Source: Methylomonas montana (GTDB lineage: Bacteria; Pseudomonadota; Gammaproteobacteria; Methylococcales; Methylomonadaceae). From it: a DNA stretch of 64,000 bases. The translations under genes were made by a program, and so were the position numbers. The first letter of the stretch is position 1. Every line of letters begins with the position of its first letter. The DNA lies in the NCBI RefSeq assembly GCF_030490285.1, contig NZ_CP129884.1, positions 2,542,001-2,606,000 on the forward strand. Reading direction: 5' to 3'. The notes beneath the pieces were generated by a model that was not told the origin of the DNA, did no database searches, and saw nothing but the letters and a program-made list of their open reading frames with translations. Positions 55,362-64,000 of this stretch are shown here, piece after piece.

Positions 55362-57977
55362 TTATTCCTCTTCTCCGCCCTGTTCGGCGCTGTCTGTTTC
55401 CACCACATCCACATCGTTTTCGTCGATATCGCCATCGACATCGTCTTCATCGCCCAGACCGTCGATACGATCAACGCCAACCACTCTTTCGCCTTTATCC
55501 AGGCGGATGACGGTAACGCCTTGAGTATTTCGACCGACCACGGAAATTTCCCTGACCCTGGTTCTGACTAATATGCCGCCGTCGGTAATCAGCATGATTT
55601 CGTCGGTATCGTTAACCAGCACCGCGCCGACCACCGCGCCGTTACGCTCGGAGGTTTGAATCGCGATCAAGCCCTGGCCGCCGCGGCGATGCTGAGTAAA
55701 TTCTTCCAGCTTAGTGCGTTTGCCGTAACCGTTTTCGGTGATATTCAACACAGTGCCTTCGCTGGCGATAATCAGCGAAATTACTTTCTGACCTTCCTGC
55801 AGGCGAATGCCGCGCACACCGGTCGCTGTTCTGCCCATCGAGCGCACATCGGTTTCATTGAAGCACACCGCTTTGCCGTCGCTGCTGAACAACAACACGT
55901 TTTGCTGGCCGTCGGTAATCGCCACGCCCACCAAAGTGTCGTTTTCGTTCAGATCGATAGCGATTTTACCGTTGCTGCGCTGGCGTTCAAACTCGGTCAA
56001 CGGGGTTTTCTTGACGGTGCCGGACGAAGTGGCCATGAAAATATAGTTATCTGCGCTGTATTCTCGCACCGGCAGCATCGCATTGATTTTCTCGCCTTCT
56101 TCCAGCGGCAACAGATTAACAAACGGCTTGCCGCGCGATGCCCGGCTGGCGACCGGCAGATTAAATACCCGCAACCAATAGACCTTACCCGACGACGAGA
56201 AGCACAGAATCGTGTCGTGGGTATTGGCGATGATCAGTTTTTCGACGAAATCGTTTTCCTTGGTCGCCGTCGCCGACTTGCCGCGACCGCCGCGACGTTG
56301 AGCCTTATAATCGCTCAAAGGTTGCGTTTTCACATAGCCTTCGTGCGACATGGTGACCACCATGTCTTCTTCGGTAATCAGGTCTTCCGCCGACAAATTC
56401 GAATAATCCTGAACGATTTCGGTACGGCGCGGATCGGCATATTGGCTACGAATTTCTTCCAACTCTTCGCGAATGACTTCCATCAAACGCAGGTCGCTGC
56501 CGAGGATATGCAAATATTCGTCGATCAATTCCAGCAATTGCTTGTACTCGTTGACGATTTTTTCTTGTTCCAGACCGGTCAAGCGATGCAAGCGCAAGTC
56601 CAGAATCGCCTGGGCCTGGGCTTCGGACAAGCGGTACGCACCATCGGCCAAGCCAAATTCAACGGATAAATCGTCCGGCCGCGAGCGATCCGCATCGGCT
56701 CTATCCAGCAACGCTGCCACCAAGCCGGCTTTCCAGCTTTGTGCCAACAGGCCGACTTTAGCTTCTTGCGGATTCGGCGAGGTTTTGATCAGTTCGATCA
56801 TCTCGTCAATGTTAGCCAGAGCGACCGCCAGACCTTCCAAGATATGCGCCCGCTCACGCGCCTTGCGCAGGTTGTAAATCGTTCTACGGGTAACGATTTC
56901 GCGTCTATGATCAACGAACGCAGCCAGAATCTCTTTCAGATTCATACAGTGCGGGCGACCGTCCAGCAAGGCCACCATATTGATACCAAATACGGTCTGC
57001 ATCTGGGTTTGCTTGTACAGATTGTTCAACACCACATCCGGCACTTCGCCGCGACGCAGTTCGATCACCATGCGCATGCCGTCCTTGTCCGACTCGTCGC
57101 GCAGACCGGAAATACCTTCCAGCTTGCCTTCCTTGACCAGCTCGGCGATTTTTTCCAGCAAACGGGCTTTGTTAACCTGATACGGCAATTCGGTGGTGAT
57201 GATCGCTTGGCGGCCACTGTCGCCAATGTCTTCGAAATGGCTGCGGCCGCGCAGATAAATACGACCGCGACCGGTGGCATAGGCTTCGAAAATGCCGGAA
57301 GCACCGTTGATGATGCCGGCGGTCGGAAAATCCGGTCCCGGTACGATTTGCATTAATTCGGGAATGCTCAAATCGGGGTTTTCGATCAAGGCCAGACAGG
57401 CACTGATGACTTCGCCCAGATTATGCGGCGGGATATTAGTGGCCATACCGACCGCGATACCGGAAGAACCGTTAACCAGCAGTGTAGGCACTCTGGTTGG
57501 CATCACCGTCGGCTCGGACTCCGATTCGTCGTAGTTGGCAACGAAGTCGACAGTTTCCTTATCCAGGTCGGCCAGCAATTCGTGGGCAATTTTCGACATC
57601 CGCACTTCGGTATATCGCATCGCCGCAGGCGAGTCGCCATCCACCGAACCGAAGTTGCCTTGACCGTCAATCAGCATGTACCGCAAGGAGAACGGCTGCG
57701 CCATCCGCACCATGGTATCGTAGACCGCAGTGTCGCCGTGAGGATGGTATTTACCGATCACGTCACCGACGATACGCGCCGATTTTTTATAGGGTTTGTT
57801 CCAATCGTTTCCGAGCTCGTTCATCGCGTATAGTACGCGGCGGTGTACCGGCTTCAGGCCGTCTCTGACATCGGGAAGCGCCCTGCCGACGATGACGCTC
57901 ATCGCATAATCGAGGTAGGATTGTTTCATCTCGTCTTCGAGATTGACGGGGATAATTTCTTTAGCGAAGTCTGACAT
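55362..57977 (-). CDS. gyrA: DNA gyrase subunit A
   Basis: An 871-residue subunit. The catalytic Tyr is in [12 protein letters not shown]; the quinolone-resistance region reads [10 protein letters not shown] with Thr83 and Asp87, the former as in wild-type Pseudomonas, so no resistance mutation is implied. The C-terminal beta-propeller carries the GyrA box QRRGGRGKS that wraps DNA. The extreme C-terminus is strongly acidic ([20 protein letters not shown]), a feature thought to tune wrapping. It opens the minus-strand block that ends at ihfB. Confidence 0.97.
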   Translation of the reverse strand: MSDFAKEIIPVNLEDEMKQSYLDYAMSVIVGRALPDVRDGLKPVHRRVLYAMNELGNDWNKPYKKSARIVGDVIGKYHPHGDTAVYDTMVRMAQPFSLRYMLIDGQGNFGSVDGDSPAAMRYTEVRMSKIAHELLADLDKETVDFVANYDESESEPTVMPTRVPTLLVNGSSGIAVGMATNIPPHNLGEVISACLALIENPDLSIPELMQIVPGPDFPTAGIINGASGIFEAYATGRGRIYLRGRSHFEDIGDSGRQAIITTELPYQVNKARLLEKIAELVKEGKLEGISGLRDESDKDGMRMVIELRRGEVPDVVLNNLYKQTQMQTVFGINMVALLDGRPHCMNLKEILAAFVDHRREIVTRRTIYNLRKARERAHILEGLAVALANIDEMIELIKTSPNPQEAKVGLLAQSWKAGLVAALLDRADADRSRPDDLSVEFGLADGAYRLSEAQAQAILDLRLHRLTGLEQEKIVNEYKQLLELIDEYLHILGSDLRLMEVIREELEEIRSQYADPRRTEIVQDYSNLSAEDLITEEDMVVTMSHEGYVKTQPLSDYKAQRRGGRGKSATATKENDFVEKLIIANTHDTILCFSSSGKVYWLRVFNLPVASRASRGKPFVNLLPLEEGEKINAMLPVREYSADNYIFMATSSGTVKKTPLTEFERQRSNGKIAIDLNENDTLVGVAITDGQQNVLLFSSDGKAVCFNETDVRSMGRTATGVRGIRLQEGQKVISLIIASEGTVLNITENGYGKRTKLEEFTQHRRGGQGLIAIQTSERNGAVVGAVLVNDTDEIMLITDGGILVRTRVREISVVGRNTQGVTVIRLDKGERVVGVDRIDGLGDEDDVDGDIDENDVDVVETDSAEQGGEEE

Positions 57978-58103
57978 GGGTCCGTGGTTCCAGTGCAGTC
58001 GAAAGCTTATCGATCGACGGGTTAGCCTGAAGCATCAATTCCTTTTACGCAGTGCTAACAGGTTTATAAAGCCGTCGATTATAGCAAACGCCACCTGCTG
58101 GCG

Positions 58104-58823
58104 TCAGGCAAAAATCTCGCTCAAAAAGTTTTGCATGGCTTGCCAAGACCGGCGATCGGCAAACGTTTGATAAACCGTGCCGAAATCCGGATTATTGGCG
58201 ACCGGGTTGGTAAATGCATGCATGGTATGACCGTACACATGAACCTGCCAATCAGCGCCGGCCCTGGTCAATTCGTTCTGTAACGCAATCACCTGATCCA
58301 CCGGCCCCATCGGGTCATCGTAGCCGTGCAACACCAGGACTTTGGCCTTGATTTGAGGATTGCTAAGATTATCCGGCGCTCCAAGCAATCCGTGAAATGC
58401 CACCACGCCGCGAATATCGACGCCCGTGCGAGCCAAATCCAGCGCACACAGGCCACCGAAACAAAATCCGATTGCCGCTACCCTATCGTTATCGGCCCAC
58501 GGCATCAATTTGACGGTCGCCAAGGCTGCGAGCAAACGCTGCTGTAATTTGGCCCGGTCGTCAATAAACGGTTGCATCAACCCCGCATTTTCCTCGGGAC
58601 TTTTACCCAAAACACCCTTGCCGTACATATCAGTGGCAAAAGCCAGATAGCCCAATTCTGCCAGCTTGATTGCCTTATCGGCGACAAACTGATCTCGCCC
58701 GCCCCAGGCGTGATGAATCAAGACTACCGGACGCTGGCCGGCTATCGCATCATCATAGGCGAAAAAGCCTTCCAGCACTGTATCGCCATCGAGATAGGCG
58801 ACCGTATTCGAGACTATTGCCAT
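58104..58823 (-). CDS. Dienelactone hydrolase family protein
   Basis: A 239-residue cytoplasmic alpha/beta hydrolase of the DLH family. The nucleophile is Cys in AIGFCFGGLCALDLA, the Asp is in LHGYDDPMGPVDQ and the His in YGHTMHAFTNP. No aromatic degradation genes are nearby, so a general esterase or detoxifying role is more likely than chlorocatechol degradation. It lies 126 bases upstream of gyrA on the same strand. Confidence 0.88.
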   Translation of the reverse strand: MAIVSNTVAYLDGDTVLEGFFAYDDAIAGQRPVVLIHHAWGGRDQFVADKAIKLAELGYLAFATDMYGKGVLGKSPEENAGLMQPFIDDRAKLQQRLLAALATVKLMPWADNDRVAAIGFCFGGLCALDLARTGVDIRGVVAFHGLLGAPDNLSNPQIKAKVLVLHGYDDPMGPVDQVIALQNELTRAGADWQVHVYGHTMHAFTNPVANNPDFGTVYQTFADRRSWQAMQNFLSEIFA

Positions 58824-58845
58824 ACACCTTTTCTCATTGTTTCAA

Positions 58846-59328
58846 TCATAGTTCGCCGGTGCGCTGTAGCGCTTGCAAGAAACCTTCCGACGCTTGCTCA
58901 ACCATATCCAATACTCGTTCGAAACCATAACTACCGCCGTAGTAAGGATCCGGCACCTCGCGTTGATTCAGATGCGGCGCATAGTCCAGAAAATGGCGGA
59001 TTTTATGATTCAAATCGGCCGGACAGACCTCTGTCAATATCGCGTGGTTATCGTCGTCCATTACCAATATATGATCAAACGCTTCGAAGTCTGTCGATAC
59101 AACTTTACGCGCCCGCAGATGTTTTAGCTCAACACCTCTATCGCGAGCCGCTTTTTGCGCACGCAGGTCAGGGGCATCACCAATATGATAAGCATGAGTG
59201 CCAGCAGAATCGATTTGAAAGTGTTCGGACAGGTTTTTTGTAGTGACCAAATGGGTAAAAACCCCCTCCGCAGTAGGCGATCGACAGATATTGCCCATGC
59301 AGACAAAGAGAACCTTTATTTTATTCAT
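58846..59328 (-). CDS. Low-molecular-weight protein tyrosine phosphatase
   Basis: A 160-residue phosphatase. The P-loop CMGNICRSPTAEGVF matches C-X5-R-S, and the general acid Asp is in VPDPYYGGSYGFE. Such enzymes often dephosphorylate tyrosine kinases that control exopolysaccharide, but no such kinase gene is in the window. Start 59328 (MNKIKVLFV) is chosen; a TTG at 59337 is possible. It is the last clearly chromosomal gene before the phage-type region. Confidence 0.9.
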   Translation of the reverse strand: MNKIKVLFVCMGNICRSPTAEGVFTHLVTTKNLSEHFQIDSAGTHAYHIGDAPDLRAQKAARDRGVELKHLRARKVVSTDFEAFDHILVMDDDNHAILTEVCPADLNHKIRHFLDYAPHLNQREVPDPYYGGSYGFERVLDMVEQASEGFLQALQRTGEL

Positions 59329-59422
59329 AAATAACAATGGCTTATATTATAAAAATCATAAAAAATTACTAACTTAAACGGCTTATTTCACGCTAACAAA
59401 AACAAACACTTATGCTTTTATT

Positions 59423-59441
59423 TTGGGGAAAGATTCCCCAA
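59423..59441. repeat. Hairpin between the phosphatase and phage-type genes
   Basis: TTGGGGAA and TTCCCCAA form a perfect 8-bp stem with a 3-base loop inside an A+T-rich 170-base gap (59329-59498). There is no T-run in either direction. This gap is where a prophage end could lie, but I find no tRNA gene and cannot identify an attachment core from one end. Confidence 0.35.
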
Positions 59442-59498
59442 GTTCAAAATAATTATACTGCGTGCAGGTATCAGCGGTAACGCAAAAAAATTGCGCTT

Positions 59499-60062
59499 TT
59501 ATAGTCCCGCAAAATAAAGCGCCCTAGCCCACACATCATTAGAGTAGTCATCGTGCGTGGAGCCCTTGTCGATACCATCCAGCGTGCAAACGTTATTCGC
59601 CCCGAAATTATAGGCGGCGACCGCGCCTTGCAGCTGCCTGGCCTCAGGCCAGGATGTATGATTTCGCCTGATCTTTGCTAAGTTATCATGAATGATTTCT
59701 GCTGCCTGGTTGATATGTTGCTGGCTTCGCGGATCGGGGCGGCCTAAAACCGTATGGCTGCGGTGGTCGATCTGCATGATGCCGAATGCTCGGCCTAAAT
59801 CACCCCAGCCAGTATCGTCTAATAGCCAACCAACACGGCTTTCCCGGCTCGCAATGCCGATCAACAGCGCCGGCGGCAGATTGAATTCGTCGGCAGCTTG
59901 CAAAAAACTATCGGCAATCAACAGTGCCCTGCAGCCGTCCATCTCCGCTAAATGTCTGGAATATTCAACACCGCTAAGCCTGGACCCCTTCCTGGTTAAA
60001 TCGCCGGCGCCAGTTGGGCTGTATTCAAACAAAATCCCATTGCATTCACTGTTGCCGATCAT
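59499..60062 (-). CDS. Lysozyme-like (GH23-type) phage protein
   Basis: A 187-residue protein resembling goose-type lysozyme/soluble transglycosylase. The catalytic Glu is likely in LLIGIASRESRVGWLLDD, followed by GWGDLGRAFGIMQIDHRSH and, later, LQGAVAAYNFGANNV, all markers of the family. There is no signal peptide. Next to a phage polyprotein gene it could act as an endolysin or as part of the virion's cell-wall-penetrating apparatus. It overlaps the upstream small gene by 4 bases. Confidence 0.8.
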   Translation of the reverse strand: MIGNSECNGILFEYSPTGAGDLTRKGSRLSGVEYSRHLAEMDGCRALLIADSFLQAADEFNLPPALLIGIASRESRVGWLLDDTGWGDLGRAFGIMQIDHRSHTVLGRPDPRSQQHINQAAEIIHDNLAKIRRNHTSWPEARQLQGAVAAYNFGANNVCTLDGIDKGSTHDDYSNDVWARALYFAGL

Positions 60063-60277
60063 TCCGAGTAATCCCCATTAATCAGCTTATGTTTCACTTT
60101 GTCCAGAAGCCAATTTATCTTGGGGCCATTGGCTGATGAACTGGCTAAAAAAAGATTTCCGTCATTATCGTAGCCAATTACGATAACGCTGGTCAGATGC
60201 CCTTGCGCCCCTATCAGAACCTGATCAGGATCGATGTCGTGGCGAGTATTGCCAGAAAAATTTAATACATCCCCCAT
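60059..60277 (-). CDS. Small conserved phage protein
   Basis: A 72-residue protein that starts MGDVLNFSGNTRHDIDPDQV and has the block LTSVIVIGYDNDGNLFLAS followed by INWLLDKVKHKL. Small proteins of this layout are common near virion or lysis genes in tailed phages; their function is unknown to me. ATG 60277 follows a near-perfect AGGAGGT, overlapping the end of the large upstream gene. A longer reading to 60295 lacks a site. Confidence 0.75.
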   Translation of the reverse strand: MGDVLNFSGNTRHDIDPDQVLIGAQGHLTSVIVIGYDNDGNLFLASSSANGPKINWLLDKVKHKLINGDYSE

Positions 60278-60278
60278 G

Positions 60279-63200
60279 CTACCTCCTAAACCCAAACACC
60301 AGCGCCGCCGGGTTTTCTGTTCTGCCCTCGTTCAATGCTTCCGCGCCGGTGATGGTGCGATTCACCTGGGCGGAAGGCAAGCCGCTGATGTCGCCAATCA
60401 CATTGATGGCGGCCTTCCGGAAAGCTTCATCGAATTCGCCTTGATGCGCCTGGCCGGCCAGCTTGATGCTATCGGCAATTAATCGTAGTCCGGCCGGACC
60501 TTGATATTCCCGGCCCATATCATTAGCGCCGGTCACGGTTTTAACAGCGTCGGAAAATTCCCGCACAACCACCATCAAGCCCATCAGGTAATCGATTTGC
60601 TGAGCCAATAGTTTTTTGCTTAATTCCTCCCAGTCATCATCGCCGCCGCCCGGTGTTAGCGCCTCTTTCAAGAAAAACCCCAATACCGGCGGCACCGAAT
60701 ACAGCATTAGATAATCCGCCGCCAACTTGGCCCTTTTCTTCTCGGTCATGGTTTGCGCCACGCCCAGGTTAAAGGCAGTATTCATAAAGCTGTAAAAAAC
60801 GGTAAACAGTTTTTGCGCCGGTCCGCCGCGCTCGATTGCCGACAGGTCTTTTGTCTGTCCGCCGCCCTGCGCATCGATTACCGCCTGGTCAGCCAAGGCA
60901 ATCGCCCTGTCCTCTTCGTTCAGATCGGCAATCGCCTTCTCATAGGCACCCAGCCAGGTCGGCACGTCGACCAGCTGCTGAGCTTTCATCATCAAGAAAA
61001 ACGTACCGGATCGAATGGCGGCTTCGGTGGACGTCTCATCCTGCACCCGGTTGCGCAGTTCGTTCAGTTCCCGGAAGCGAGTACGGGAACGATTACGCAT
61101 AAATTCCGACTTGTCGGTCACTTCGCGCAATGATCCCTTCGGATCGCCGATAAACTGGGAAATGCCGCGCCCCATCCACGGCGCCCCTACCCGGACAATC
61201 GATTGAGTAAACCCCAGCACCTGCATGGCAGCCGACATGGCATTAAAACCCAGTCCCGCGGCGCTAATGCCTTGGCGCAATTTACCAAGGGCAATCTCGC
61301 CGGCATTGGTCGCCGCCTGATCGCCGCCAGCAATATCCTGCTCCCAGCTTTTAAACTGTCTCACCGCTTCCGGGCCGTAATGGCCGCGAATCGCCTGGTC
61401 GATGGATCTCGATTTCATCAGCTTATTCATATCAATCAGCCATTCGTGCCAGGCTAAATCGTGAATCACTTCATTGATGCCCGCATACACGCCAGATAGC
61501 GAATACAGTAAGGGCCGGCCTAAAATAGCTTCTTCCCGATTCTTGGTAAAACTGCGGCGGGTCGTGGCCGAGCTGTAAGCGCCTTGCATCTGTCGCTTGG
61601 CTTCTTCGGCATCGGCATGTTGTTCGGCCCGCTGACTGGCAAGCGGATCGTATTTGATCGGGTAATAACCGCCCGTCAAGCGCAACTCGACAGGCTCGCC
61701 GGCGGCGGTTTTGGTTTGCACGATGACCGGCTTGGGTTCTACCCAGTTCGGTTCCTTGCCGTAAACCCGACGCTCCTTGGCGCCGATCTCTGGCCGATAC
61801 GTATCGAAATAGTCCCAGATGCGTTGTACGGCCTGCCACTCTTCGGCCGTCAAGGTTTGCAGCACCGGTGTAATTTGCTCGATGGTCCAGCCTTCACCGC
61901 CCAACAGGCGCTGCAGGTTGCCATCGTTGCCGGTATTCAATGCCATGGCCAGGCGCATTTCTCGATTTAACGCACGATTGATGCTGGGGAAATACATGCC
62001 CTTGCCGCCCATCTTGCCCATCTTGAATATCGGTTCCAGGATGGCGGTCAGTTTCTCGGTAGCGTCAGCGCGGCGGGTGGTTTCGTATTCGCTACGCTCG
62101 TTCGCGCTCCGGATGAAATATTCCCACACCGAGCCGCCATCCTGCCCACCATCCAAAATCCGCGCCCAAGTAGCTGCTTTCACATGCGAGGCGTAAAAGT
62201 TTTTAATCCCTTGCAGTAGGCGGCCGCTGTTAGTGGTCGGCGTGCGGGTATCAGCAATGCGGGTACCAGCATGCTCGATGATGCTGCCAGCAATTTCCTG
62301 TTTCACTTCCTCGAAGTTGCGGTTTTTCTTGGCGGTCAATAGCGTGTTTTTCAATCGCCCCAAGTGCTCGATTTGCTTGATGGTATCTACCAGGCCGCGA
62401 AACTCTTCGACCGTCATGTCCTTATAGGAAATCTTGCTGGCCTCATTCAGCAGCTCCAGCGGAATATCAGGCTCATAACCCTGTTCTTTTTGGGATTCCG
62501 CCCACTGCGACAACGATTTGCGTTTATCCAATACCTTGTTGGTCATCTTGCGCAAGTCAAAGCGCTCCAGCTCCCGATAAATCTGGTCTTTGTATTCCGG
62601 ATCGATCTTGTTATTGTCGGTTTCCAGTTTCCGGAAATAGCGCAAACCGGCCTCGACATCGTCTTGCGCCTGATAGGCGGCGCGGGTGGCTTGCACATTG
62701 ATGATCTGGTTGCGCTTTTCGGCTGCGGCAATATCCAGCTTGCCGGCCTTCTCGGCAGCGGCGGCGGCTTTGGCGGCCCGCACTTCCGCTCGGGCAAATT
62801 GCGACGGCGAAATATCGCGCACCTTGACCCGAGACACCATGCTTTCGGCAAATTCCTTGGCCGCGCTGCCCAATAGCCGCAAGGAGCCCGTAGCCTTGGC
62901 TAGCGCATTAGCTTCGGTCGTGATAAACCGCGCTCGCACCTCGTTATGAATCGCCATATCCGCTGCGCGCTGGATCGCGTCAGGTGTCGATAAATCGCCG
63001 TAGTTTTGCAGCATGCGTTCATCGGTCAGGCGCTCGATCTCGTCTTTGGGCGTCGGTGCATCGGCCAGTTTCTTGACCAGCTCGTCGCCGGACGAAAAGC
63101 CGAACAGCTCCGCGACAATGTCCGGATGCAACCCATCCTTAGCGGTCATTTTCAGATCGACCAGGCGATTCACCACCGCATCTGGAATATCGAACAGCGC

Positions 63201-64000
63201 TTTCAGCGATGCATACTCGATACGGCCGGCATTCAAGCCGGATGGGTTAATGACCTGTTCGCCGGCCTTGCCTTCTTCGGCGAACAGGTCGGCACCAAAG
63301 CCCAGCGAATACTGCGCCTGGCCGCGTAATTCCGCGTCGAATTTATCCTCAAACTCACGCAAATCGTATTTACCGTTGGAATCAGTTGTCAGATAGCCTT
63401 CATCGAGCAGCTTTTCCGCCATCGCCTCGATCGACAAGCCCCCTTCCTTGCGTACCAAAGGCTTGCCGAAAACCGGTACCGGCGAACGGCCAGGTTGATC
63501 CCAGTTCCACTCGCTTTCCAATTGTTGCCTATCCAAGCCCCCGAGTTTCGCGATAGCGGTAAATAACGAATCTTGTGTACCATCGACTTTACCAGGATCT
63601 GAACCAGGCTTTTTATCGGTGGCCAGCTTATCGTCGGTGGTGATCTTGCCGGTTAAAAACTTCCAGGCTCGATAAACTGGCTGTTTCAAAACGGCTATCC
63701 GCACTTCCGCCCTAACCTCTCGCCGCAATTCATCATGTTGTCGCTGTAGTTTTTTCAGCTCCCGGTTGCGGGCATTTTGCAGCCACTGCATATCCCGCAA
63801 GCCTTTCAATGCCAATTGTTCCATCGCTATGCTGGTGGCTTCCTGCCCGGCGGCTTGATAGTCGGCATACTCTTCGGGCGTCATGCCAGACTTCGCCTGG
63901 TCGGCAAATAACGGCATCATCGATCGCGCTTGTTGGGCCAGTTTGATTTCGGCATCAGTCGCCAGCATCCGGTCGAACACCTGGCGCACTTCGTCGGTCA
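60279..64000 (-). CDS. Very large phage polyprotein/virion-type protein (5' end outside window)
   Basis: More than 1,236 residues are visible and the frame is still open at the right edge, so the N-terminal part is missing. The sequence is mostly helical with many charged Lys/Glu/Arg stretches (VRAAKAAAAAEKAGKLDIAA), an SLGFGADLFAEEG block, and a hydrophobic segment near the C-terminus (ADYLMLYSVPPVLGFFLKEA). This fits the large polyvalent proteins of tailed phages and podoviral internal virion proteins, which carry enzymes or are ejected into the host. I cannot assign a catalytic domain in the visible part. It is followed with overlapping signals by the small phage protein and the lysozyme gene. 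Confidence 0.75.
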   Translation of the reverse strand, partial: TDEVRQVFDRMLATDAEIKLAQQARSMMPLFADQAKSGMTPEEYADYQAAGQEATSIAMEQLALKGLRDMQWLQNARNRELKKLQRQHDELRREVRAEVRIAVLKQPVYRAWKFLTGKITTDDKLATDKKPGSDPGKVDGTQDSLFTAIAKLGGLDRQQLESEWNWDQPGRSPVPVFGKPLVRKEGGLSIEAMAEKLLDEGYLTTDSNGKYDLREFEDKFDAELRGQAQYSLGFGADLFAEEGKAGEQVINPSGLNAGRIEYASLKALFDIPDAVVNRLVDLKMTAKDGLHPDIVAELFGFSSGDELVKKLADAPTPKDEIERLTDERMLQNYGDLSTPDAIQRAADMAIHNEVRARFITTEANALAKATGSLRLLGSAAKEFAESMVSRVKVRDISPSQFARAEVRAAKAAAAAEKAGKLDIAAAEKRNQIINVQATRAAYQAQDDVEAGLRYFRKLETDNNKIDPEYKDQIYRELERFDLRKMTNKVLDKRKSLSQWAESQKEQGYEPDIPLELLNEASKISYKDMTVEEFRGLVDTIKQIEHLGRLKNTLLTAKKNRNFEEVKQEIAGSIIEHAGTRIADTRTPTTNSGRLLQGIKNFYASHVKAATWARILDGGQDGGSVWEYFIRSANERSEYETTRRADATEKLTAILEPIFKMGKMGGKGMYFPSINRALNREMRLAMALNTGNDGNLQRLLGGEGWTIEQITPVLQTLTAEEWQAVQRIWDYFDTYRPEIGAKERRVYGKEPNWVEPKPVIVQTKTAAGEPVELRLTGGYYPIKYDPLASQRAEQHADAEEAKRQMQGAYSSATTRRSFTKNREEAILGRPLLYSLSGVYAGINEVIHDLAWHEWLIDMNKLMKSRSIDQAIRGHYGPEAVRQFKSWEQDIAGGDQAATNAGEIALGKLRQGISAAGLGFNAMSAAMQVLGFTQSIVRVGAPWMGRGISQFIGDPKGSLREVTDKSEFMRNRSRTRFRELNELRNRVQDETSTEAAIRSGTFFLMMKAQQLVDVPTWLGAYEKAIADLNEEDRAIALADQAVIDAQGGGQTKDLSAIERGGPAQKLFTVFYSFMNTAFNLGVAQTMTEKKRAKLAADYLMLYSVPPVLGFFLKEALTPGGGDDDWEELSKKLLAQQIDYLMGLMVVVREFSDAVKTVTGANDMGREYQGPAGLRLIADSIKLAGQAHQGEFDEAFRKAAINVIGDISGLPSAQVNRTITGAEALNEGRTENPAALVFGFRR

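Noticed and set aside
55656-56669. 337-codon open frame on the plus strand
   Set aside because: Antisense to gyrA; an artefact of codon bias in a G+C-rich conserved gene.
55362-57977. Quinolone-resistance mutation in gyrA (Thr83)
   Set aside because: Thr at this position is the wild-type residue in some gammaproteobacteria such as Pseudomonas, so it does not by itself indicate a mutation.
59329-59498. Possible tRNA gene as prophage attachment site
   Set aside because: The stretch is A+T-rich with a single 8-bp hairpin and no cloverleaf or T-loop sequence.

Overview
The window looks like chromosome of a gammaproteobacterial methanotroph, most likely Methylomonas or a close relative (inference). 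The main reason is a serine-cycle/C1 cluster (mtdA, a glycerate 2-kinase and glyA, with mdh divergent) in a genome whose housekeeping block has the gammaproteobacterial order gyrA-serC-pheA-hisC-tyrA-aroA-cmk-rpsA-ihfB. No rRNA, tRNA or CRISPR array was seen.

Layout. (1) 1-12.0 kb: a type II secretion operon in the Xps-type order E-F-G-H-I-J-K-L-M-N/C-D, ending in an intrinsic terminator. gspE runs in from the left edge. A 1.8-kb accessory islet separates gspE from gspF. It holds DUF4160 and DUF2442 genes, a SIR2-like fragment fused to unrelated sequence, and a toxin-antitoxin pair whose PIN toxin has an in-frame stop. (2) 12.1-18.3 kb: a 70-residue unknown protein with a candidate sigma-54 promoter and upstream repeats, an M20 amidohydrolase, a FleQ-like sigma-54 activator, a CorC/CNNM membrane protein and a CorA-type metal channel. 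(3) 18.8-35.2 kb: a surface polysaccharide region. It has a GDP-mannose enzyme, an exosortase A/EpsI fusion, a deacetylase-like protein, five glycosyltransferases, an ABC exporter (Wzm/Wzt with a carbohydrate-binding C-terminus), a broken FkbM methyltransferase, a GDP-mannose 4,6-dehydratase, a TPR protein and a WbsX-like protein. The middle part (about 27-33 kb) is visibly richer in A+T than the flanks. (4) 35.3-40.9 kb: an ApbE flavinyltransferase, then the C1/serine-cycle genes. (5) 41-47 kb: an RND efflux pair and two alpha/beta hydrolases. (6) 47-58 kb: the aromatic amino acid/gyrA/rpsA/ihfB block, all on the minus strand. (7) 58-59.3 kb: a dienelactone hydrolase and a low-molecular-weight tyrosine phosphatase. 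(8) 59.5 kb to the right edge: phage-type genes (lysozyme-like protein, small conserved phage protein, very large virion-type polyprotein), probably one end of a prophage.

How it fits together. The ManC product GDP-mannose can feed the dehydratase and the glycosyltransferases. Wzm/Wzt would export the finished glycan, with Wzt's C-terminal domain reading its end. The exosortase system is typically linked to extracellular polysaccharide. MtdA passes C1 units toward the serine cycle, GlyA makes serine, the glycerate kinase regenerates 2-phosphoglycerate and Mdh handles oxaloacetate/malate. The clearest oddities are two in-frame nonsense codons in otherwise well-preserved genes (PIN toxin, FkbM), the islet inside the secretion operon, the sigma-54-like control region at 12.45-12.61 kb, and the prophage edge.
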